Shown: positions 8,649 to 18,042, numbered from the stretch's first letter. The stretch is DNA of 59,840 nt from Bacteroidota bacterium (GCA_028876495.1 JAGWRO010000014.1:1-59840), one strand, 5' to 3'. Numbers and translations are program-made. Notes: generated by a model from the letters alone, not told the origin.

Positions 8649-8674
8649 ATTTACTGCAAAGAAATACAGTAAAT
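8649..8674. repeat. Inverted repeat ATTTACTG-N10-CAGTAAAT
   Basis: Perfect 8-bp arms at 8649-8656 and 8667-8674 with a 10-nt spacer, in the divergent mreB/AraC-MGMT region. The right arm is also the head of a 34-nt dispersed element. The arms are about 1.7 helical turns apart, plausible for a dimeric regulator. Confidence 0.6.
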
Positions 8675-8700
8675 CAACAAATTTAATTGATTTTTATTTT
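8667..8700 (+). repeat. Dispersed 34-nt element, copy 2
   Basis: CAGTAAATCAA, CA, nine variable bases, GA, TTTTTATTTT: a full-consensus tail. It reads towards the AraC-MGMT gene, 87 nt before its ATG, and lies upstream of the promoter box at 8757. Confidence 0.75.
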
Positions 8701-8756
8701 GAACAAATTATGCAAAAAATAGCAACTTTCGGGTAGGAAAAAGATTTTACGGTTTT

Positions 8757-8764
8757 TACATTTG
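8757..8764 (+). promoter_or_regulatory. -7 promoter box of the AraC-MGMT gene
   Basis: TACATTTG, an exact TAnnTTTG match, 23 nt before the ATG at 8788. No TTG at the expected -33 position. Confidence 0.5.
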
Positions 8765-8787
8765 TATCCGAATAATTAAAAATCTAT

Positions 8788-9660
8788 ATGGAAGAGCAGC
8801 AAAAGATCAATTATGAACGCATCGCAGCCGCAATTAGTTATATAAAAGAAAATTTTAAATCACAACCCACTTTGGAGGAGATTGCGCAACAGATTCATGT
8901 TAGCCCACATCACTTTCAACGTATGTTTACGGAATGGGCGGGAACAAGCCCAAAGAAATTTCTTCAATATATCAGTGTGGAATATGCTAAAAAATTGCTG
9001 AAAGAAAAAAATGTCTCGCTGTTTGATGCAGCAATTGAATCCGGGCTTTCAGGCAGCAGCCGTCTTCACGATCTTTTCATCAACATAGAAGGAATGACAC
9101 CTGGAGAATTTAAAAATGGTGGCGAAAACCTTATCATTAATTACCACTTTGCTGAAAGTCCGTTCGGAAAAATTATTGTGGCTTCCACCACTAAGGGAAT
9201 TTGTCACCTTGCTTTTGCTGATGATGAACCAGATGCTTTTAATTCCTTAAAAAACAGATTTCCAAATGCACATTTTCAACAGGTTTCAGATCCATTTCAG
9301 GAAAACGCGCTTGCAATTTTTAATCATGACTGGAAAAATTTGCATTCAGTAAAACTTCATTTAAAGGGAACCCCTTTCCAGGTAAAAGTTTGGGAAACAT
9401 TATTAAAAATACCTGTCGGTCGACTTACCACTTATGGTAAAATTGCGAAACAAATTCAAAAACCGAAAGCCTCAAGAGCAGTAGGAACAGCAATTGGCGC
9501 CAATCCTGTTGCATTTTTAATTCCCTGCCACCGTGTAATTCAATCTTCAGGAATCTTCGGAGGTTATCATTGGGGAAGTAGCAGAAAGGCTGCTATTATT
9601 GGCTGGGAAGCAGCAAAAGAAAATGAATCAACTATAATGAGTAAACGAAAAGAGAATTAA
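8788..9660 (+). CDS. AraC-type regulator fused to O6-methylguanine-DNA methyltransferase (Ada-like)
   Basis: A 290-residue two-domain protein. Residues about 8-110 form an AraC-family double helix-turn-helix (TLEEIAQQIHVSPHHFQRMF). Residues about 118-280 form a methylated-DNA-protein cysteine methyltransferase with the acceptor motif IPCHRV (C247). It transfers alkyl groups from O6-alkylguanine to its own cysteine. Unlike E. coli Ada it lacks the N-terminal zinc domain that senses methyl-phosphotriesters, so how methylation damage would switch on its regulator half is unclear. Its 3' end overlaps the convergent purD by 4 bp. Confidence 0.92.
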   Translation: MEEQQKINYERIAAAISYIKENFKSQPTLEEIAQQIHVSPHHFQRMFTEWAGTSPKKFLQYISVEYAKKLLKEKNVSLFDAAIESGLSGSSRLHDLFINIEGMTPGEFKNGGENLIINYHFAESPFGKIIVASTTKGICHLAFADDEPDAFNSLKNRFPNAHFQQVSDPFQENALAIFNHDWKNLHSVKLHLKGTPFQVKVWETLLKIPVGRLTTYGKIAKQIQKPKASRAVGTAIGANPVAFLIPCHRVIQSSGIFGGYHWGSSRKAAIIGWEAAKENESTIMSKRKEN

Positions 9661-10970
9661 TCAACAAATTCATACCCGATATCTCCACGGTAATACATCC
9701 CTTCAAAATGAATTTCTTCTAAAATTCTTTTTGAAAGCTCAATTGCATCTCCCATATCTGAAGCCATGGCAGAAACGGCAAGCACTCTGCCACCGTTAGT
9801 AACCGTTTTGTCGTTTACATTTTTAGTTCCTGCATGAAAAACCATGGCACCCACTCCGTCATCATCAATATGTTTAATTACTCCCGGATTTTCAAGGTAT
9901 AAAAATTCAATTGGTATGCCTTTTTCATAATTTCCGGGATAACCGCCACTTACCGCTACTATGGTCACTGCATTATTTTTTTCAACAGAAATTTTTTGAG
10001 AATCTAACTTTTGCTGATCCATCGCCACCAGTAATTCAACCAGGTCGTTCTGTAAACGAATCAAAACCACTTCAGTTTCAGGGTCGCCCATGCGACAATT
10101 GTATTCAATCACCACCGGTTCTTCTTCCACCTTTATTAAACCCAAAAATATAAATCCTTTATAATCTATGCCGTCTTCCTGCAAACCTTTTATAGTGGGC
10201 TCAATAATTTGATCGGTAACTTTTTTCATAAAATGTTCGGTAGCAAAAGGCACGGGGCTTATGGCTCCCATACCGCCTGTGTTAGGCCCCTTATCACCTT
10301 CTCCTATTTTTTTATAATCTTTTGCTTCCGGAAGAATAACATAATTTTTCCCATCAGTGAGCACAAAAACACTTAACTCTATTCCATCAAGAAATTCTTC
10401 TACCACCACTTTTTTTCCTGCGCTACCAAATTTTGCCTGTTGAATCATCAATTCAAATTCACTCAATGCTTCAACGTAATTAGTGCAAATAATTACCCCT
10501 TTTCCGGCAGCCAAACCATCAGCTTTTAAAACAATTGGTAATGGATGGTTCTGAATATATTCAAGTCCATCATCAAAATTTGAATTATCAAACTCTCTAT
10601 ATTTTGCTGTTGGAATCGAATATTTGTTCATGAAACTTTTTGCAAAAGCCTTGCTTCCTTCCAGCTGTGCTCCGGTTTTTGAAGGCCCGGTGATTATTAT
10701 ATTCTGAAGTTTTTGGTCTGCTTTAAAAAAATCATACATGCCATTTACCAAAGGTTCTTCAGGGCCCACCACCACCATTTCAATTTCTTTTGAAAGACAA
10801 ACTTTTTTTACCGCTTGAAAATCATTGATATCAATGTCAATGTTTTCACCCAACCCTGCTGTGCCTGCGTTTCCCGGTGCAATAAATAATTTTGAGCACA
10901 AAGAGCTTTGGCTAATCTTCCATGAAAATGCATGTTCTCTGCCACCTGATCCAAGTATAAGAATGTTCAA
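9657..10970 (-). CDS. purD: Phosphoribosylamine--glycine ligase (GAR synthetase)
   Basis: A 437-residue ATP-grasp enzyme that joins glycine to phosphoribosylamine in the second step of purine synthesis. Diagnostic stretches are ILGSGGREHAFSWKI at the N-terminus, LPIVLKADGLAAGKGV, EEFLDGIELSVF, PNTGGMGAISP and EYNCRMGDPETEVV. Length is typical. The only start that fits the conserved N-terminus is TTG at 10970; no ATG is available upstream in frame. It stands alone and is convergent with the AraC-MGMT gene. Confidence 0.97.
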   Translation of the reverse strand: MNILILGSGGREHAFSWKISQSSLCSKLFIAPGNAGTAGLGENIDIDINDFQAVKKVCLSKEIEMVVVGPEEPLVNGMYDFFKADQKLQNIIITGPSKTGAQLEGSKAFAKSFMNKYSIPTAKYREFDNSNFDDGLEYIQNHPLPIVLKADGLAAGKGVIICTNYVEALSEFELMIQQAKFGSAGKKVVVEEFLDGIELSVFVLTDGKNYVILPEAKDYKKIGEGDKGPNTGGMGAISPVPFATEHFMKKVTDQIIEPTIKGLQEDGIDYKGFIFLGLIKVEEEPVVIEYNCRMGDPETEVVLIRLQNDLVELLVAMDQQKLDSQKISVEKNNAVTIVAVSGGYPGNYEKGIPIEFLYLENPGVIKHIDDDGVGAMVFHAGTKNVNDKTVTNGGRVLAVSAMASDMGDAIELSKRILEEIHFEGMYYRGDIGYEFVD

Positions 10971-11054
10971 ATTATTGGTATTTAGAATTACTAAAAAAGG
11001 TTCGGCAAGTTAGGAAACTTAAAGGGTTATTGCCTAATATTTAGGATGAAAGGT

Positions 11055-11088
11055 TATTTTAAAAATCAAGAAATTTATTTGTTTACTG
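11055..11088 (-). repeat. Dispersed 34-nt element, copy 3 (degenerate tail)
   Basis: CAGTAAACAAA head on the minus strand, then AT-rich sequence with the GA and T-run shifted by one base relative to other copies. It lies in the purD/POT divergent gap, reading towards purD. Confidence 0.55.
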
Positions 11089-11260
11089 TAAATCAAAAAA
11101 ATGAAAATCCTTCTTATTTGTTTTTTTACTGCAAAAAACTTTTGAAAGATTTGAGCAAAATTTTTAATGAAAAAAATAAACATAGTTTTAAATTTCTACT
11201 TACTTTACAACCTGATAAAAAATCTGTTCCCAATTTTTTTAACTCAAAATCAAAACAATT

Positions 11261-13021
11261 ATGGAAGACCAGGTGATACCGGCAGATCTTGCCGAACATA
11301 AAAAAGGCAAACATCCGAAAGCGTTGTATGTGCTTTTTATGACTGAAATGTGGGAGCGCTTTGCTTACTATTTGATGGTTGGGATTTTACTTCTTTACCT
11401 GATTGATGATAAAACAGGTGGTAAAGGGATGACTGAAAAAATGGGCGCAGATATAGTAGGAAGTTTTATTGCGCTTGTTTATCTCACTCCTTTTATCGGT
11501 GGTTTGTTGGCCGACAGGTATTTAGGTTATATCAGATCCATATTTATTGGCGGCACATTAATGGCTCTCGGTTATTTCGGGCTTGCATTTCCGGGTAATA
11601 CAGCTCTATATCTTTCTTTATTATTGATCATTGTAGGTAATGGTTTTTTTAAACCGAATATTTCCACTCTTCTCGGAAATATTTATAACCGTGAAGATCT
11701 GAAACCATTAAAAGACAATGCTTACAATATTTTTTACATGGGTATAAATATTGGTGCGCTGTTTTGCAATTTTGTTGCCGCTTATTTAAGAAATCAATAT
11801 GGCTGGGGTTACGCCTTTGCTGCCGCTGGCGTAGGATTGGTAATTGGAATGATTATTTTGGCAAGTTCATTAAAGGGCGTTCGTATCGGTGAAATAAAAA
11901 AAGAAAAAAGGGCGGAAGATATGCCGCTCAGCAAAATTTTTGGCTACGTTTTTTTGCCGGCCATTATTGCTGCAGCTATTGGCTGGATCGTACCTTCTTC
12001 AATATTTGGTACAACCATCCTGGGTAGCAAATCAAATGATGCTTTTATTTTTGCATGCCTTCCTATTATTGCATTTTATGTTTCGCTTTATATAAAAGCA
12101 ACCGGAACTGATAAAAGAGCAATAGGTGCGCTACTATTTATTTTTGGAATCTCTATTATTTTCTGGACCATTTACAATCAGAATTCAACAGGCCTTACTT
12201 TGTGGGCGCAGGTACACACGGACAGAACTGTATCTCCAACAGCTAGAAAAGTTGCCGGTTCTCTTGGCTTCCTTCAAACCGTAAGTGATACACCACGACT
12301 GGTAGATAAAGTAGATAAACATTTTGTTGCTATAAAAGACGAAGCCTTAGTGGCAGGGCCTTATGGTGAGAATAATGTAAAATTGGTAGATGGCAACATC
12401 GTTGATAAAAAAACAAAAATAGTACAGGTAATGGGACCTGACCCCTATTTTAATAATGTTCCAAAAAGCGACTGGCCAGCAGGAGGTAGTGAGGAAGTAG
12501 CGAATACAGAATTATTTCAATCGATAAATCCCCTATTTATTATTATTATCACACCGTTGCTGGTTATGCTTTTCAGCTATTTGCGAAAGCGAAATAAAGA
12601 ACCTTCAACAGCCAGTAAGTTTGGAATGGCGTTATTTATTTCAGGACTTTCTGCATTGGTAATGGTATTTGCAATCATGTCGGTTTCATCAGTATACCAG
12701 GACAAAACCTCGCCTTATTGGTTATGGGGAACCTATTTTGTATTCACCATCAGTGAATTGTTACTAAGCCCGATTGGATTATCACTCGTATCAAAACTTG
12801 CACCCGCGCGACTTACAGCGCTCCTGATGGGAGGCTGGTTTTTATCAACAGCAATTGGTGGCAAACTGGCCGGAGTAATGACCAGTTTCTGGGACGATTT
12901 TACAGATAAAAAAGTTTTCTTTTTAATACTTGTGGTTGCAGCTTTTATTGGTGGAATTTTAATTTTCAGCCGTTTAAAATCTTTAAATTCAATTGTTAAA
13001 GACAAAACCGGATCAAACTGA
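11261..13021 (+). CDS. POT-family proton-dependent oligopeptide transporter
   Basis: A 586-residue transporter of the POT/PTR2 family, which imports di- and tripeptides with protons. Family marks are TEMWERFAYYLMVGILLLYL, GGLLADRYLGY and FYMGINIGALFC. About 12 to 14 membrane segments are seen. Between two late helices (about residues 320-415) is a hydrophilic insertion with VHTDRTVSPTARK and GPDPYFNNVP, likely an extracytoplasmic domain, seen in Bacteroidota members of the family. A strong terminator follows 15 nt after the stop, so it is probably a single-gene unit. Confidence 0.93.
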   Translation: MEDQVIPADLAEHKKGKHPKALYVLFMTEMWERFAYYLMVGILLLYLIDDKTGGKGMTEKMGADIVGSFIALVYLTPFIGGLLADRYLGYIRSIFIGGTLMALGYFGLAFPGNTALYLSLLLIIVGNGFFKPNISTLLGNIYNREDLKPLKDNAYNIFYMGINIGALFCNFVAAYLRNQYGWGYAFAAAGVGLVIGMIILASSLKGVRIGEIKKEKRAEDMPLSKIFGYVFLPAIIAAAIGWIVPSSIFGTTILGSKSNDAFIFACLPIIAFYVSLYIKATGTDKRAIGALLFIFGISIIFWTIYNQNSTGLTLWAQVHTDRTVSPTARKVAGSLGFLQTVSDTPRLVDKVDKHFVAIKDEALVAGPYGENNVKLVDGNIVDKKTKIVQVMGPDPYFNNVPKSDWPAGGSEEVANTELFQSINPLFIIIITPLLVMLFSYLRKRNKEPSTASKFGMALFISGLSALVMVFAIMSVSSVYQDKTSPYWLWGTYFVFTISELLLSPIGLSLVSKLAPARLTALLMGGWFLSTAIGGKLAGVMTSFWDDFTDKKVFFLILVVAAFIGGILIFSRLKSLNSIVKDKTGSN

Positions 13022-13035
13022 TTTATTCTAAAAAG

Positions 13036-13072
13036 AAAAAAGCCGCGGCAACTCATGCCGCGGCTTTTTTTT
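13036..13072 (+). terminator. Strong intrinsic terminator, nearly symmetrical
   Basis: AGCCGCGGCA and TGCCGCGGCT pair perfectly around a 5-nt loop, flanked by an A-run before and a run of eight T after. It ends the transporter gene; the A-run could extend the stem or make it work in both directions. Confidence 0.9.
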
Positions 13073-13218
13073 GGCAATTTTGAATGTATAACAGTTACAG
13101 GTAAGTGCTTTTTGTTTCAGAAAGAAGTTATGCCAATGTTTTAAACTTAAGCATTTATATTTTGTCCAACTTACTGTAACAAAAAATTTACTATTCATTT
13201 CACCAAAAAAACATTTTT

Positions 13219-13689
13219 ATGAAAAAAATACTTTTACTTATAGTTCCCACTTTCCTGATTTTTTCTTCCTGTAAAAAAGAAGTAACAAAAGTCCAGCAAG
13301 TGGCCCAGGCCTATTCAGCAGTCTATACAATTCAACCAGGCGACTGGACAACCAACAATAATGGATTAAGTTATACAGCAGAATTAAATGTTCCTGAACT
13401 CGATAATATCATTTATCAAAACGGAGCTGTTTTGGTCTATCTTTCCTTTTCAGGAACCTCTTATTACGAAGCAATTCCTGAAGTTTTTGACGGTATTACT
13501 TATGGATCCATTCACTCAACCGGTTATGTAAGTATCGATATTAGTGCCATATCCGGAAATCTGATCAACCCTCCATCGCAAACGATTTCTGCAAAAGTGG
13601 TGCTGATTGATGCAACTGCCTTAGCAATGCATAAGGATGTAAATCTGAATGATTTGGGTGCCGTGCAGAAGGCCTTTAATATTCATTAA
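13219..13689 (+). CDS. Hypothetical lipoprotein
   Basis: A 156-residue protein with a lipoprotein signal (FLIFSSC, acylated Cys at about residue 18), followed by KKEVTK. The mature part looks all-beta, with VQPGDW-like, YTAELNVPELDNIIYQNGAVLVYL and TISAKVVLIDA, and ends in LNDLGAVQKAFNIH. Similar small lipoproteins are common in Bacteroidota, but I know of no assigned function. It is flanked by terminators on both sides, so it forms its own transcription unit. Confidence 0.8.
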   Translation: MKKILLLIVPTFLIFSSCKKEVTKVQQVAQAYSAVYTIQPGDWTTNNNGLSYTAELNVPELDNIIYQNGAVLVYLSFSGTSYYEAIPEVFDGITYGSIHSTGYVSIDISAISGNLINPPSQTISAKVVLIDATALAMHKDVNLNDLGAVQKAFNIH

Positions 13690-13721
13690 TCAGTTAAAAC
13701 ATTTTAGACACAAAATGCAAA

Positions 13722-13746
13722 AAGTCCTTCAATGAAGGGCTTTTTT
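13722..13746. terminator. Bidirectional intrinsic terminator between convergent genes
   Basis: AAGTCCTTC pairs with GAAGGGCTT (one T-G wobble) across a 3-nt loop, followed by six T on the plus strand and, on the minus strand, by five T. It serves the lipoprotein gene and the convergent DUF1501 gene. Confidence 0.8.
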
Positions 13747-13771
13747 AGTATCCGGCTTATGCGAGATGCAA

Positions 13772-14965
13772 TTAAACAAAATCCAATAAGTCATATCTTT
13801 TCCCAAGAATCTTTTCATCATCTGCACCCAGCCAATTATGTAACAGGGTAGCATAAACGCTTTTAAAATCTACTTTATGTATCAGGTCGCCTTCCTTAAG
13901 ATTGTTTAGGTCAGGCATTGCGTTTAACAGTCCTTTTTGTTTTAATCCGCCGCCTATAAAAAACATATTATTAGCTGTTCCGTGATCTGTCCCTCCGCTT
14001 GCGTTCTGTACAACTCTTCTTCCAAATTCACTAAATGTTATCATAGCTACATCCTGGAAACGATTGTTCTTTTTCAAATCAGTTACAAAAGCACTTACTG
14101 CATCGTTCAGTTCAGTAAATAACCGTTTCTGCTGATTTTCCTGGTTTACATGGGTATCAAAACTACCAAGACTTACATAATAAACTTTTGTGTTTATATC
14201 ACTTAAAATAAGGGAAGAAATAGTTTGTAAATTTTTGCCTAATTCAGTAGCAGGATACGTTTGAGAAGAAGGGTGTTGCCGGCTTTCCTCATAAATATAA
14301 TCGGCACTGCTTAATGTTTCACTCAACGTTTTGTAAAGATAATCTGCAATTGGTTCTTCCTCTTCGTGAGCAGCATTGATTTCTTTAAAATATCTTTCAT
14401 TGCTTGAATTGAACAACCTTTTGGGATCGCGCAAAGCAAGCCCTTTTATATTTTCTCCTTTTAATGCAAGGCTTAATACATCATCAATCTCAAGTGCCTG
14501 GGTTGGTTTTTCACAACCGTTGCATTGTGCATCCAGATAACGGCCCAGCCAACCTGTATTTAAATATTGATCACTGTTACTCGCACTTTGCCAAATGTCC
14601 ATACTGCGGAAATGTGAACGGTCGGGATTAGGGTAACCAACACTATTCATAATTCCAAGATTTCCTTCATCAAAAAGACTTTTAAAATAAGAAAGAGCAG
14701 GATTGATACCAGCTTCCTCCGTTAGTTGCAACGCTTTATCTCTTTCTATTCCAAGCTTAGGCCGCGACTTGTAATATATATCATTCCTGATTGGAATTAC
14801 GGTATTTAGCCCATCGTTTCCGCCGCTTAATTGCAAAACCACCAATACTTTATTTCCTGGTGGTACCAAAGTTTTCTTCTCCAAAGCCTTTAAAAACTTA
14901 GGCATCATTAACGAAGCAGAAGCCAATGAACCAATCTGTAAAAATTCTTTTCTTTTTATTAGCAT
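13772..14965 (-). CDS. DUF1501 family protein
   Basis: A 397-residue protein with an N-terminal KRKEFLQIGSLASASLMMPK segment that looks like a Tat-type export signal without the full twin-arginine. Family marks are LSGGNDGLNTVIP, SHFRSMDIWQSAS, GWLGRYLDAQ, TFSEFGRRVVQNASGGTDHG and FIGGGLKQKG. The fold is related to alkaline phosphatase/sulfatase enzymes, but no activity is established for the family to my knowledge. It follows a DUF1800 gene by 45 nt; the two families are very often adjacent, suggesting a shared complex or pathway. Confidence 0.9.
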   Translation of the reverse strand: MLIKRKEFLQIGSLASASLMMPKFLKALEKKTLVPPGNKVLVVLQLSGGNDGLNTVIPIRNDIYYKSRPKLGIERDKALQLTEEAGINPALSYFKSLFDEGNLGIMNSVGYPNPDRSHFRSMDIWQSASNSDQYLNTGWLGRYLDAQCNGCEKPTQALEIDDVLSLALKGENIKGLALRDPKRLFNSSNERYFKEINAAHEEEEPIADYLYKTLSETLSSADYIYEESRQHPSSQTYPATELGKNLQTISSLILSDINTKVYYVSLGSFDTHVNQENQQKRLFTELNDAVSAFVTDLKKNNRFQDVAMITFSEFGRRVVQNASGGTDHGTANNMFFIGGGLKQKGLLNAMPDLNNLKEGDLIHKVDFKSVYATLLHNWLGADDEKILGKRYDLLDFV

Positions 14966-15010
14966 AAGGTATTTTTTCGTATGTTCATGATCGTTATTTA
15001 AAAAGCATGA

Positions 15011-16441
15011 TCAACATAATTGATACTCGGGAGTACTCATTAGTTCAATGATGGTTGATTTAATAAATCCTTCTCTTGATGTATTGTCGATATATCTTTT
15101 TAAAATATTCGGGTTGATAGAATTTTTTGTCTGTAAAACAATTTCGTTCACTTTTTGCAAAAGATCATCTTTCGGAATTTTTTCAAAAACCTTAAAAACT
15201 GAATTCCAGTCAACTGCAACAGATAGCCGACGTGCATTGTTATTTTCCATTCCTTCTCTTCCCATCGATACATCATCATCCTCTTTTGGCCTTACTAAAA
15301 ATTGTTCAGAATTGGTAAGAAGTTGAGGAAGTTTCATCCTGAACATCAAAGCACTACTATCTATCCAGTTTTTACCACCAGGCCAGCCTGCAACATTCGG
15401 GGGGAAAAATAAAACCTGTCCCAATACTTTTTGAAACAGCATTTGTACTTCGGGACGATCAAGTTCCATCGGGATCAATCTTCTTACGCCTACCAATAAT
15501 TCAACAGGCGATTTAATTCTGGTACCGATATTTTTTTCTTCATAAAACCAATCACTGGTAAAAATATCATTGAGTAATTGCTGAGTGTTATAATTGCTTC
15601 GATAAAATCCTGCAGAAAGAATTTCTAATTTTTCATCATCAACCTCTTCGTTTACAAAAAAATTATACATCTTTTTTGTGATAAATTTTGCAGTTGCTTT
15701 TTGTTCCAGAATAATATCAATGATGTCATCGCCATCAAAATTACCTGTCTTGCCTAAAAAAGTTTTAGTGCCATTATCATGCAGGAAAGGCCTTTCAACA
15801 AATTCGCCATGCAGGTTAAAACCCCATCCTGTAAAGGCTCTTGCTCCTTCTTTTACATCTGTTTCTGTATAATTTCCTCTTCCCATTGTAAAGAGTTCCA
15901 TCACTTCCCGCGCAAAATTTTCATTGGGATGTTGTTTTTTATTTTGCTGGTTATTGAGAAATGCAAGCATAGCGGGACTCTTACTGACCGCACGAAGAAG
16001 ATCGCCAAAATTTTCAAAGGCATTTCTCCTGATGACTTCCAATAATTGCTGTTGAAAATAAATGTTGAGGACGCGGCAAGCGAAATGTCCATGCCAGAAG
16101 AGGCTCATCTTTTCTCTCAACTGGTCTTCGCTGTTGATCATTTCATCAAGCCATAAAATATTTAGGTTCTTAATTCCTTCTGCCGATTGCTTGCGGAACT
16201 GCATTTTCTGATCTTTTGAAAGTTGCTGCATTTTACCAATGTCCTGCAATCCTTTTATCAAACCGTCATACATATTTCCTGCGACATTTAAGGCTGCAGG
16301 TTCTTTGGATGATGTTTTTATCAAAACCTGGTACAAATCTTTTTGCGAAATTTGGCTGAGTTGGTTGGCATTTTCAGCCATTGGGCCAAAGGCAGCACGC
16401 CAAAGCAGGTGCTGGTTTTTTTGTTGATTAGTAACAGGCAT
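15011..16441 (-). CDS. DUF1800 family protein
   Basis: A 476-residue protein with the DUF1800 marks HLLWRAAFGP, REKMSLFWHGHFACR and NENFAREVMELFTMGRGNYTETDV (the last split here by its own context at about residues 170-200), plus GARAFTGWGF. It has no clear signal peptide. It is the first gene of a two-gene unit with the DUF1501 gene. Function is unknown; the constant pairing is the main clue. Confidence 0.9.
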   Translation of the reverse strand: MPVTNQQKNQHLLWRAAFGPMAENANQLSQISQKDLYQVLIKTSSKEPAALNVAGNMYDGLIKGLQDIGKMQQLSKDQKMQFRKQSAEGIKNLNILWLDEMINSEDQLREKMSLFWHGHFACRVLNIYFQQQLLEVIRRNAFENFGDLLRAVSKSPAMLAFLNNQQNKKQHPNENFAREVMELFTMGRGNYTETDVKEGARAFTGWGFNLHGEFVERPFLHDNGTKTFLGKTGNFDGDDIIDIILEQKATAKFITKKMYNFFVNEEVDDEKLEILSAGFYRSNYNTQQLLNDIFTSDWFYEEKNIGTRIKSPVELLVGVRRLIPMELDRPEVQMLFQKVLGQVLFFPPNVAGWPGGKNWIDSSALMFRMKLPQLLTNSEQFLVRPKEDDDVSMGREGMENNNARRLSVAVDWNSVFKVFEKIPKDDLLQKVNEIVLQTKNSINPNILKRYIDNTSREGFIKSTIIELMSTPEYQLC

Positions 16442-16555
16442 AATTAATCTATTGTTGAGAAAGGAGATAAATATTTTTATCCGAAAAAATGATAGACTAA
16501 TTGAAAAATTAAAAGTTTAAAAGCAATAAAAAAAACTCTGTAAAAGAAATTTTAC

Positions 16556-16589
16556 AAAAGAGAAATTACGGTTAATTGTTGCTTTACTA
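16556..16589 (-). repeat. Dispersed 34-nt element, copy 4
   Basis: TAGTAAAGCAA, CA, nine variable bases, AA, TTTCTCTTTT on the minus strand. Its first three bases are the TAG stop codon of serS, so the element begins exactly at the end of that gene and reads away from it towards the DUF1800 gene. Confidence 0.7.
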
Positions 16590-17852
16590 AATCTTGCCGC
16601 CCCCAAAATAGGAATGCAAAATCTGCGGCAATAAAATTCCATCTTCTGCCTGGTTATTTTCAAGCAAAGCTGCTACAATTCGCGGAAGCGCTAAAGAAGA
16701 ACCATTTAACGAATGAACAAGTTGCGTTTTGCCATCCGCTTTAAAACGGATCTTCATACGATTAGTTTGAAACGCCTCAAAGTTGCTTACAGAGCTTACT
16801 TCAAGCCATTTTTCCTGCGCAGCGCTGTACACTTCAAAATCGTATGTAAGCGCAGATGTAAAACTCATATCGCCGCCGCACAAACGAAGAATTCTATATG
16901 GAAGGTTTAAGGATTGTAACAGTTTTTCAACATGCAAAAGCATTTCTTCAAGCACCTCGTAACTTTTATCGGGATGAACTAATTGAACGAGTTCTACTTT
17001 ATCAAATTGATGAACACGATTCAATCCGCGAACATCTTTTCCATAGCTTCCTGCTTCGCGACGAAAGCAAGGCGTGTAAGCAGTCATCTTCACAGGCAAT
17101 TCATCTTCTTTCAAAATTTCATCGCGATAAATATTGGTAAGAGGCACTTCCGCTGTCGGAATTAAAAATAAATTATCGGCAGTTGCATGGTACATCTGGC
17201 CTTCCTTATCGGGCAACTGTCCTGTGCCATAAGCGCTCGCTTCATTTACCATGAAAGGTGGTTCATATTCTGTGTAACCTGCTTCTGTATTAAAATCAAG
17301 AAAATAATGAATTAATGCGCGTTGCAATTTTGCCCCTTTGCCTTTATAAAAAGGAAAGCCTGCGCCGGTAACTTTATTTCCTATTTCAAAATTGATAAGG
17401 TCGTATTTTTTGGCAAGATCCCAATGCGCCAAAGCGCCTTTTGGAAGCGCAGGTTTTTCGCCGCCTTCTCTTACGATCTCATTTTCTTCTGGCGTTTTTC
17501 CTTCGGGAACTGAAGTGTGTGGAAGATTTGGCAATTTTATAAGATCGTCATGGAGCGACTTTTCAACAACGTTTAACTGTTCGCTCACTGGTTGCAGAAG
17601 GCCTTTCAAGCTGGCAACTTCCATTTTTTTTTCTTCAGCCAAACGTATTTCACCCTTTGCCATTAGCTGCCCGATCTCTTTGGAAAAAGTATTTATTTTC
17701 GATTGCCTTTCATCGAGTTCAAACTGCAACTTCTTTCTTTCATCGTCTAATGCTATAATATTATCAATCAATGAAGTTTCTAAAAAATTCTTTTTCTTAA
17801 GTCCTTTTAAAACTTCTTCCCTGTTTGCCTTTATAAAATTTACCTGTAACAT
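16587..17852 (-). CDS. serS: Seryl-tRNA synthetase
   Basis: A 421-residue class II aminoacyl-tRNA synthetase with the N-terminal coiled-coil tRNA-binding arm (about residues 25-105) and a catalytic core with the motif 2 region TPCFRREAGSYGKDVRGLNRVHQFDKVEL (read as two parts, FRREAG and RVHQF) and motif 3 LNGSSLALPRIVAALLENNQ. The frame stays open to 17996, but the family N-terminus MLQVNFIKANREEV begins at 17852, and a promoter box at 17873-17880 would lie inside the longer version. I therefore use the ATG at 17852. Confidence 0.97.
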   Translation of the reverse strand: MLQVNFIKANREEVLKGLKKKNFLETSLIDNIIALDDERKKLQFELDERQSKINTFSKEIGQLMAKGEIRLAEEKKMEVASLKGLLQPVSEQLNVVEKSLHDDLIKLPNLPHTSVPEGKTPEENEIVREGGEKPALPKGALAHWDLAKKYDLINFEIGNKVTGAGFPFYKGKGAKLQRALIHYFLDFNTEAGYTEYEPPFMVNEASAYGTGQLPDKEGQMYHATADNLFLIPTAEVPLTNIYRDEILKEDELPVKMTAYTPCFRREAGSYGKDVRGLNRVHQFDKVELVQLVHPDKSYEVLEEMLLHVEKLLQSLNLPYRILRLCGGDMSFTSALTYDFEVYSAAQEKWLEVSSVSNFEAFQTNRMKIRFKADGKTQLVHSLNGSSLALPRIVAALLENNQAEDGILLPQILHSYFGGGKI

Positions 17853-17872
17853 CTGCCTGTTATTATTTGTTG

Positions 17873-17880
17873 CAAATATA
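17873..17880 (-). promoter_or_regulatory. -7 promoter box of serS
   Basis: TATATTTG on the minus strand (exact TAnnTTTG), 20 nt before the serS ATG. It supports the shorter gene start. Confidence 0.55.
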
Positions 17881-18042
17881 ACAAGGTGCAAGGAGTTTGA
17901 ATGGGGAATAGTGAATGGAGATTGAGAAATGAAATTCAGTGAAAAAGTTGATAAAAACCCGGTTAAAAAAAAGAGGCGAGTGAGAGATTTTATCAAAAAA
18001 TTATATTCTTAAACTTCTAATCCATTTAACCAATTAACTTTT

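Noticed and set aside
13160-13200. ACTTACTGTAAC near 13169 as another element copy
   Set aside because: Lacks the GTAAANNAA head and the spacing to a tail.
17853-17996. N-terminal extension of seryl-tRNA synthetase
   Set aside because: Adds 48 residues of non-family sequence upstream of the promoter box at 17873-17880.
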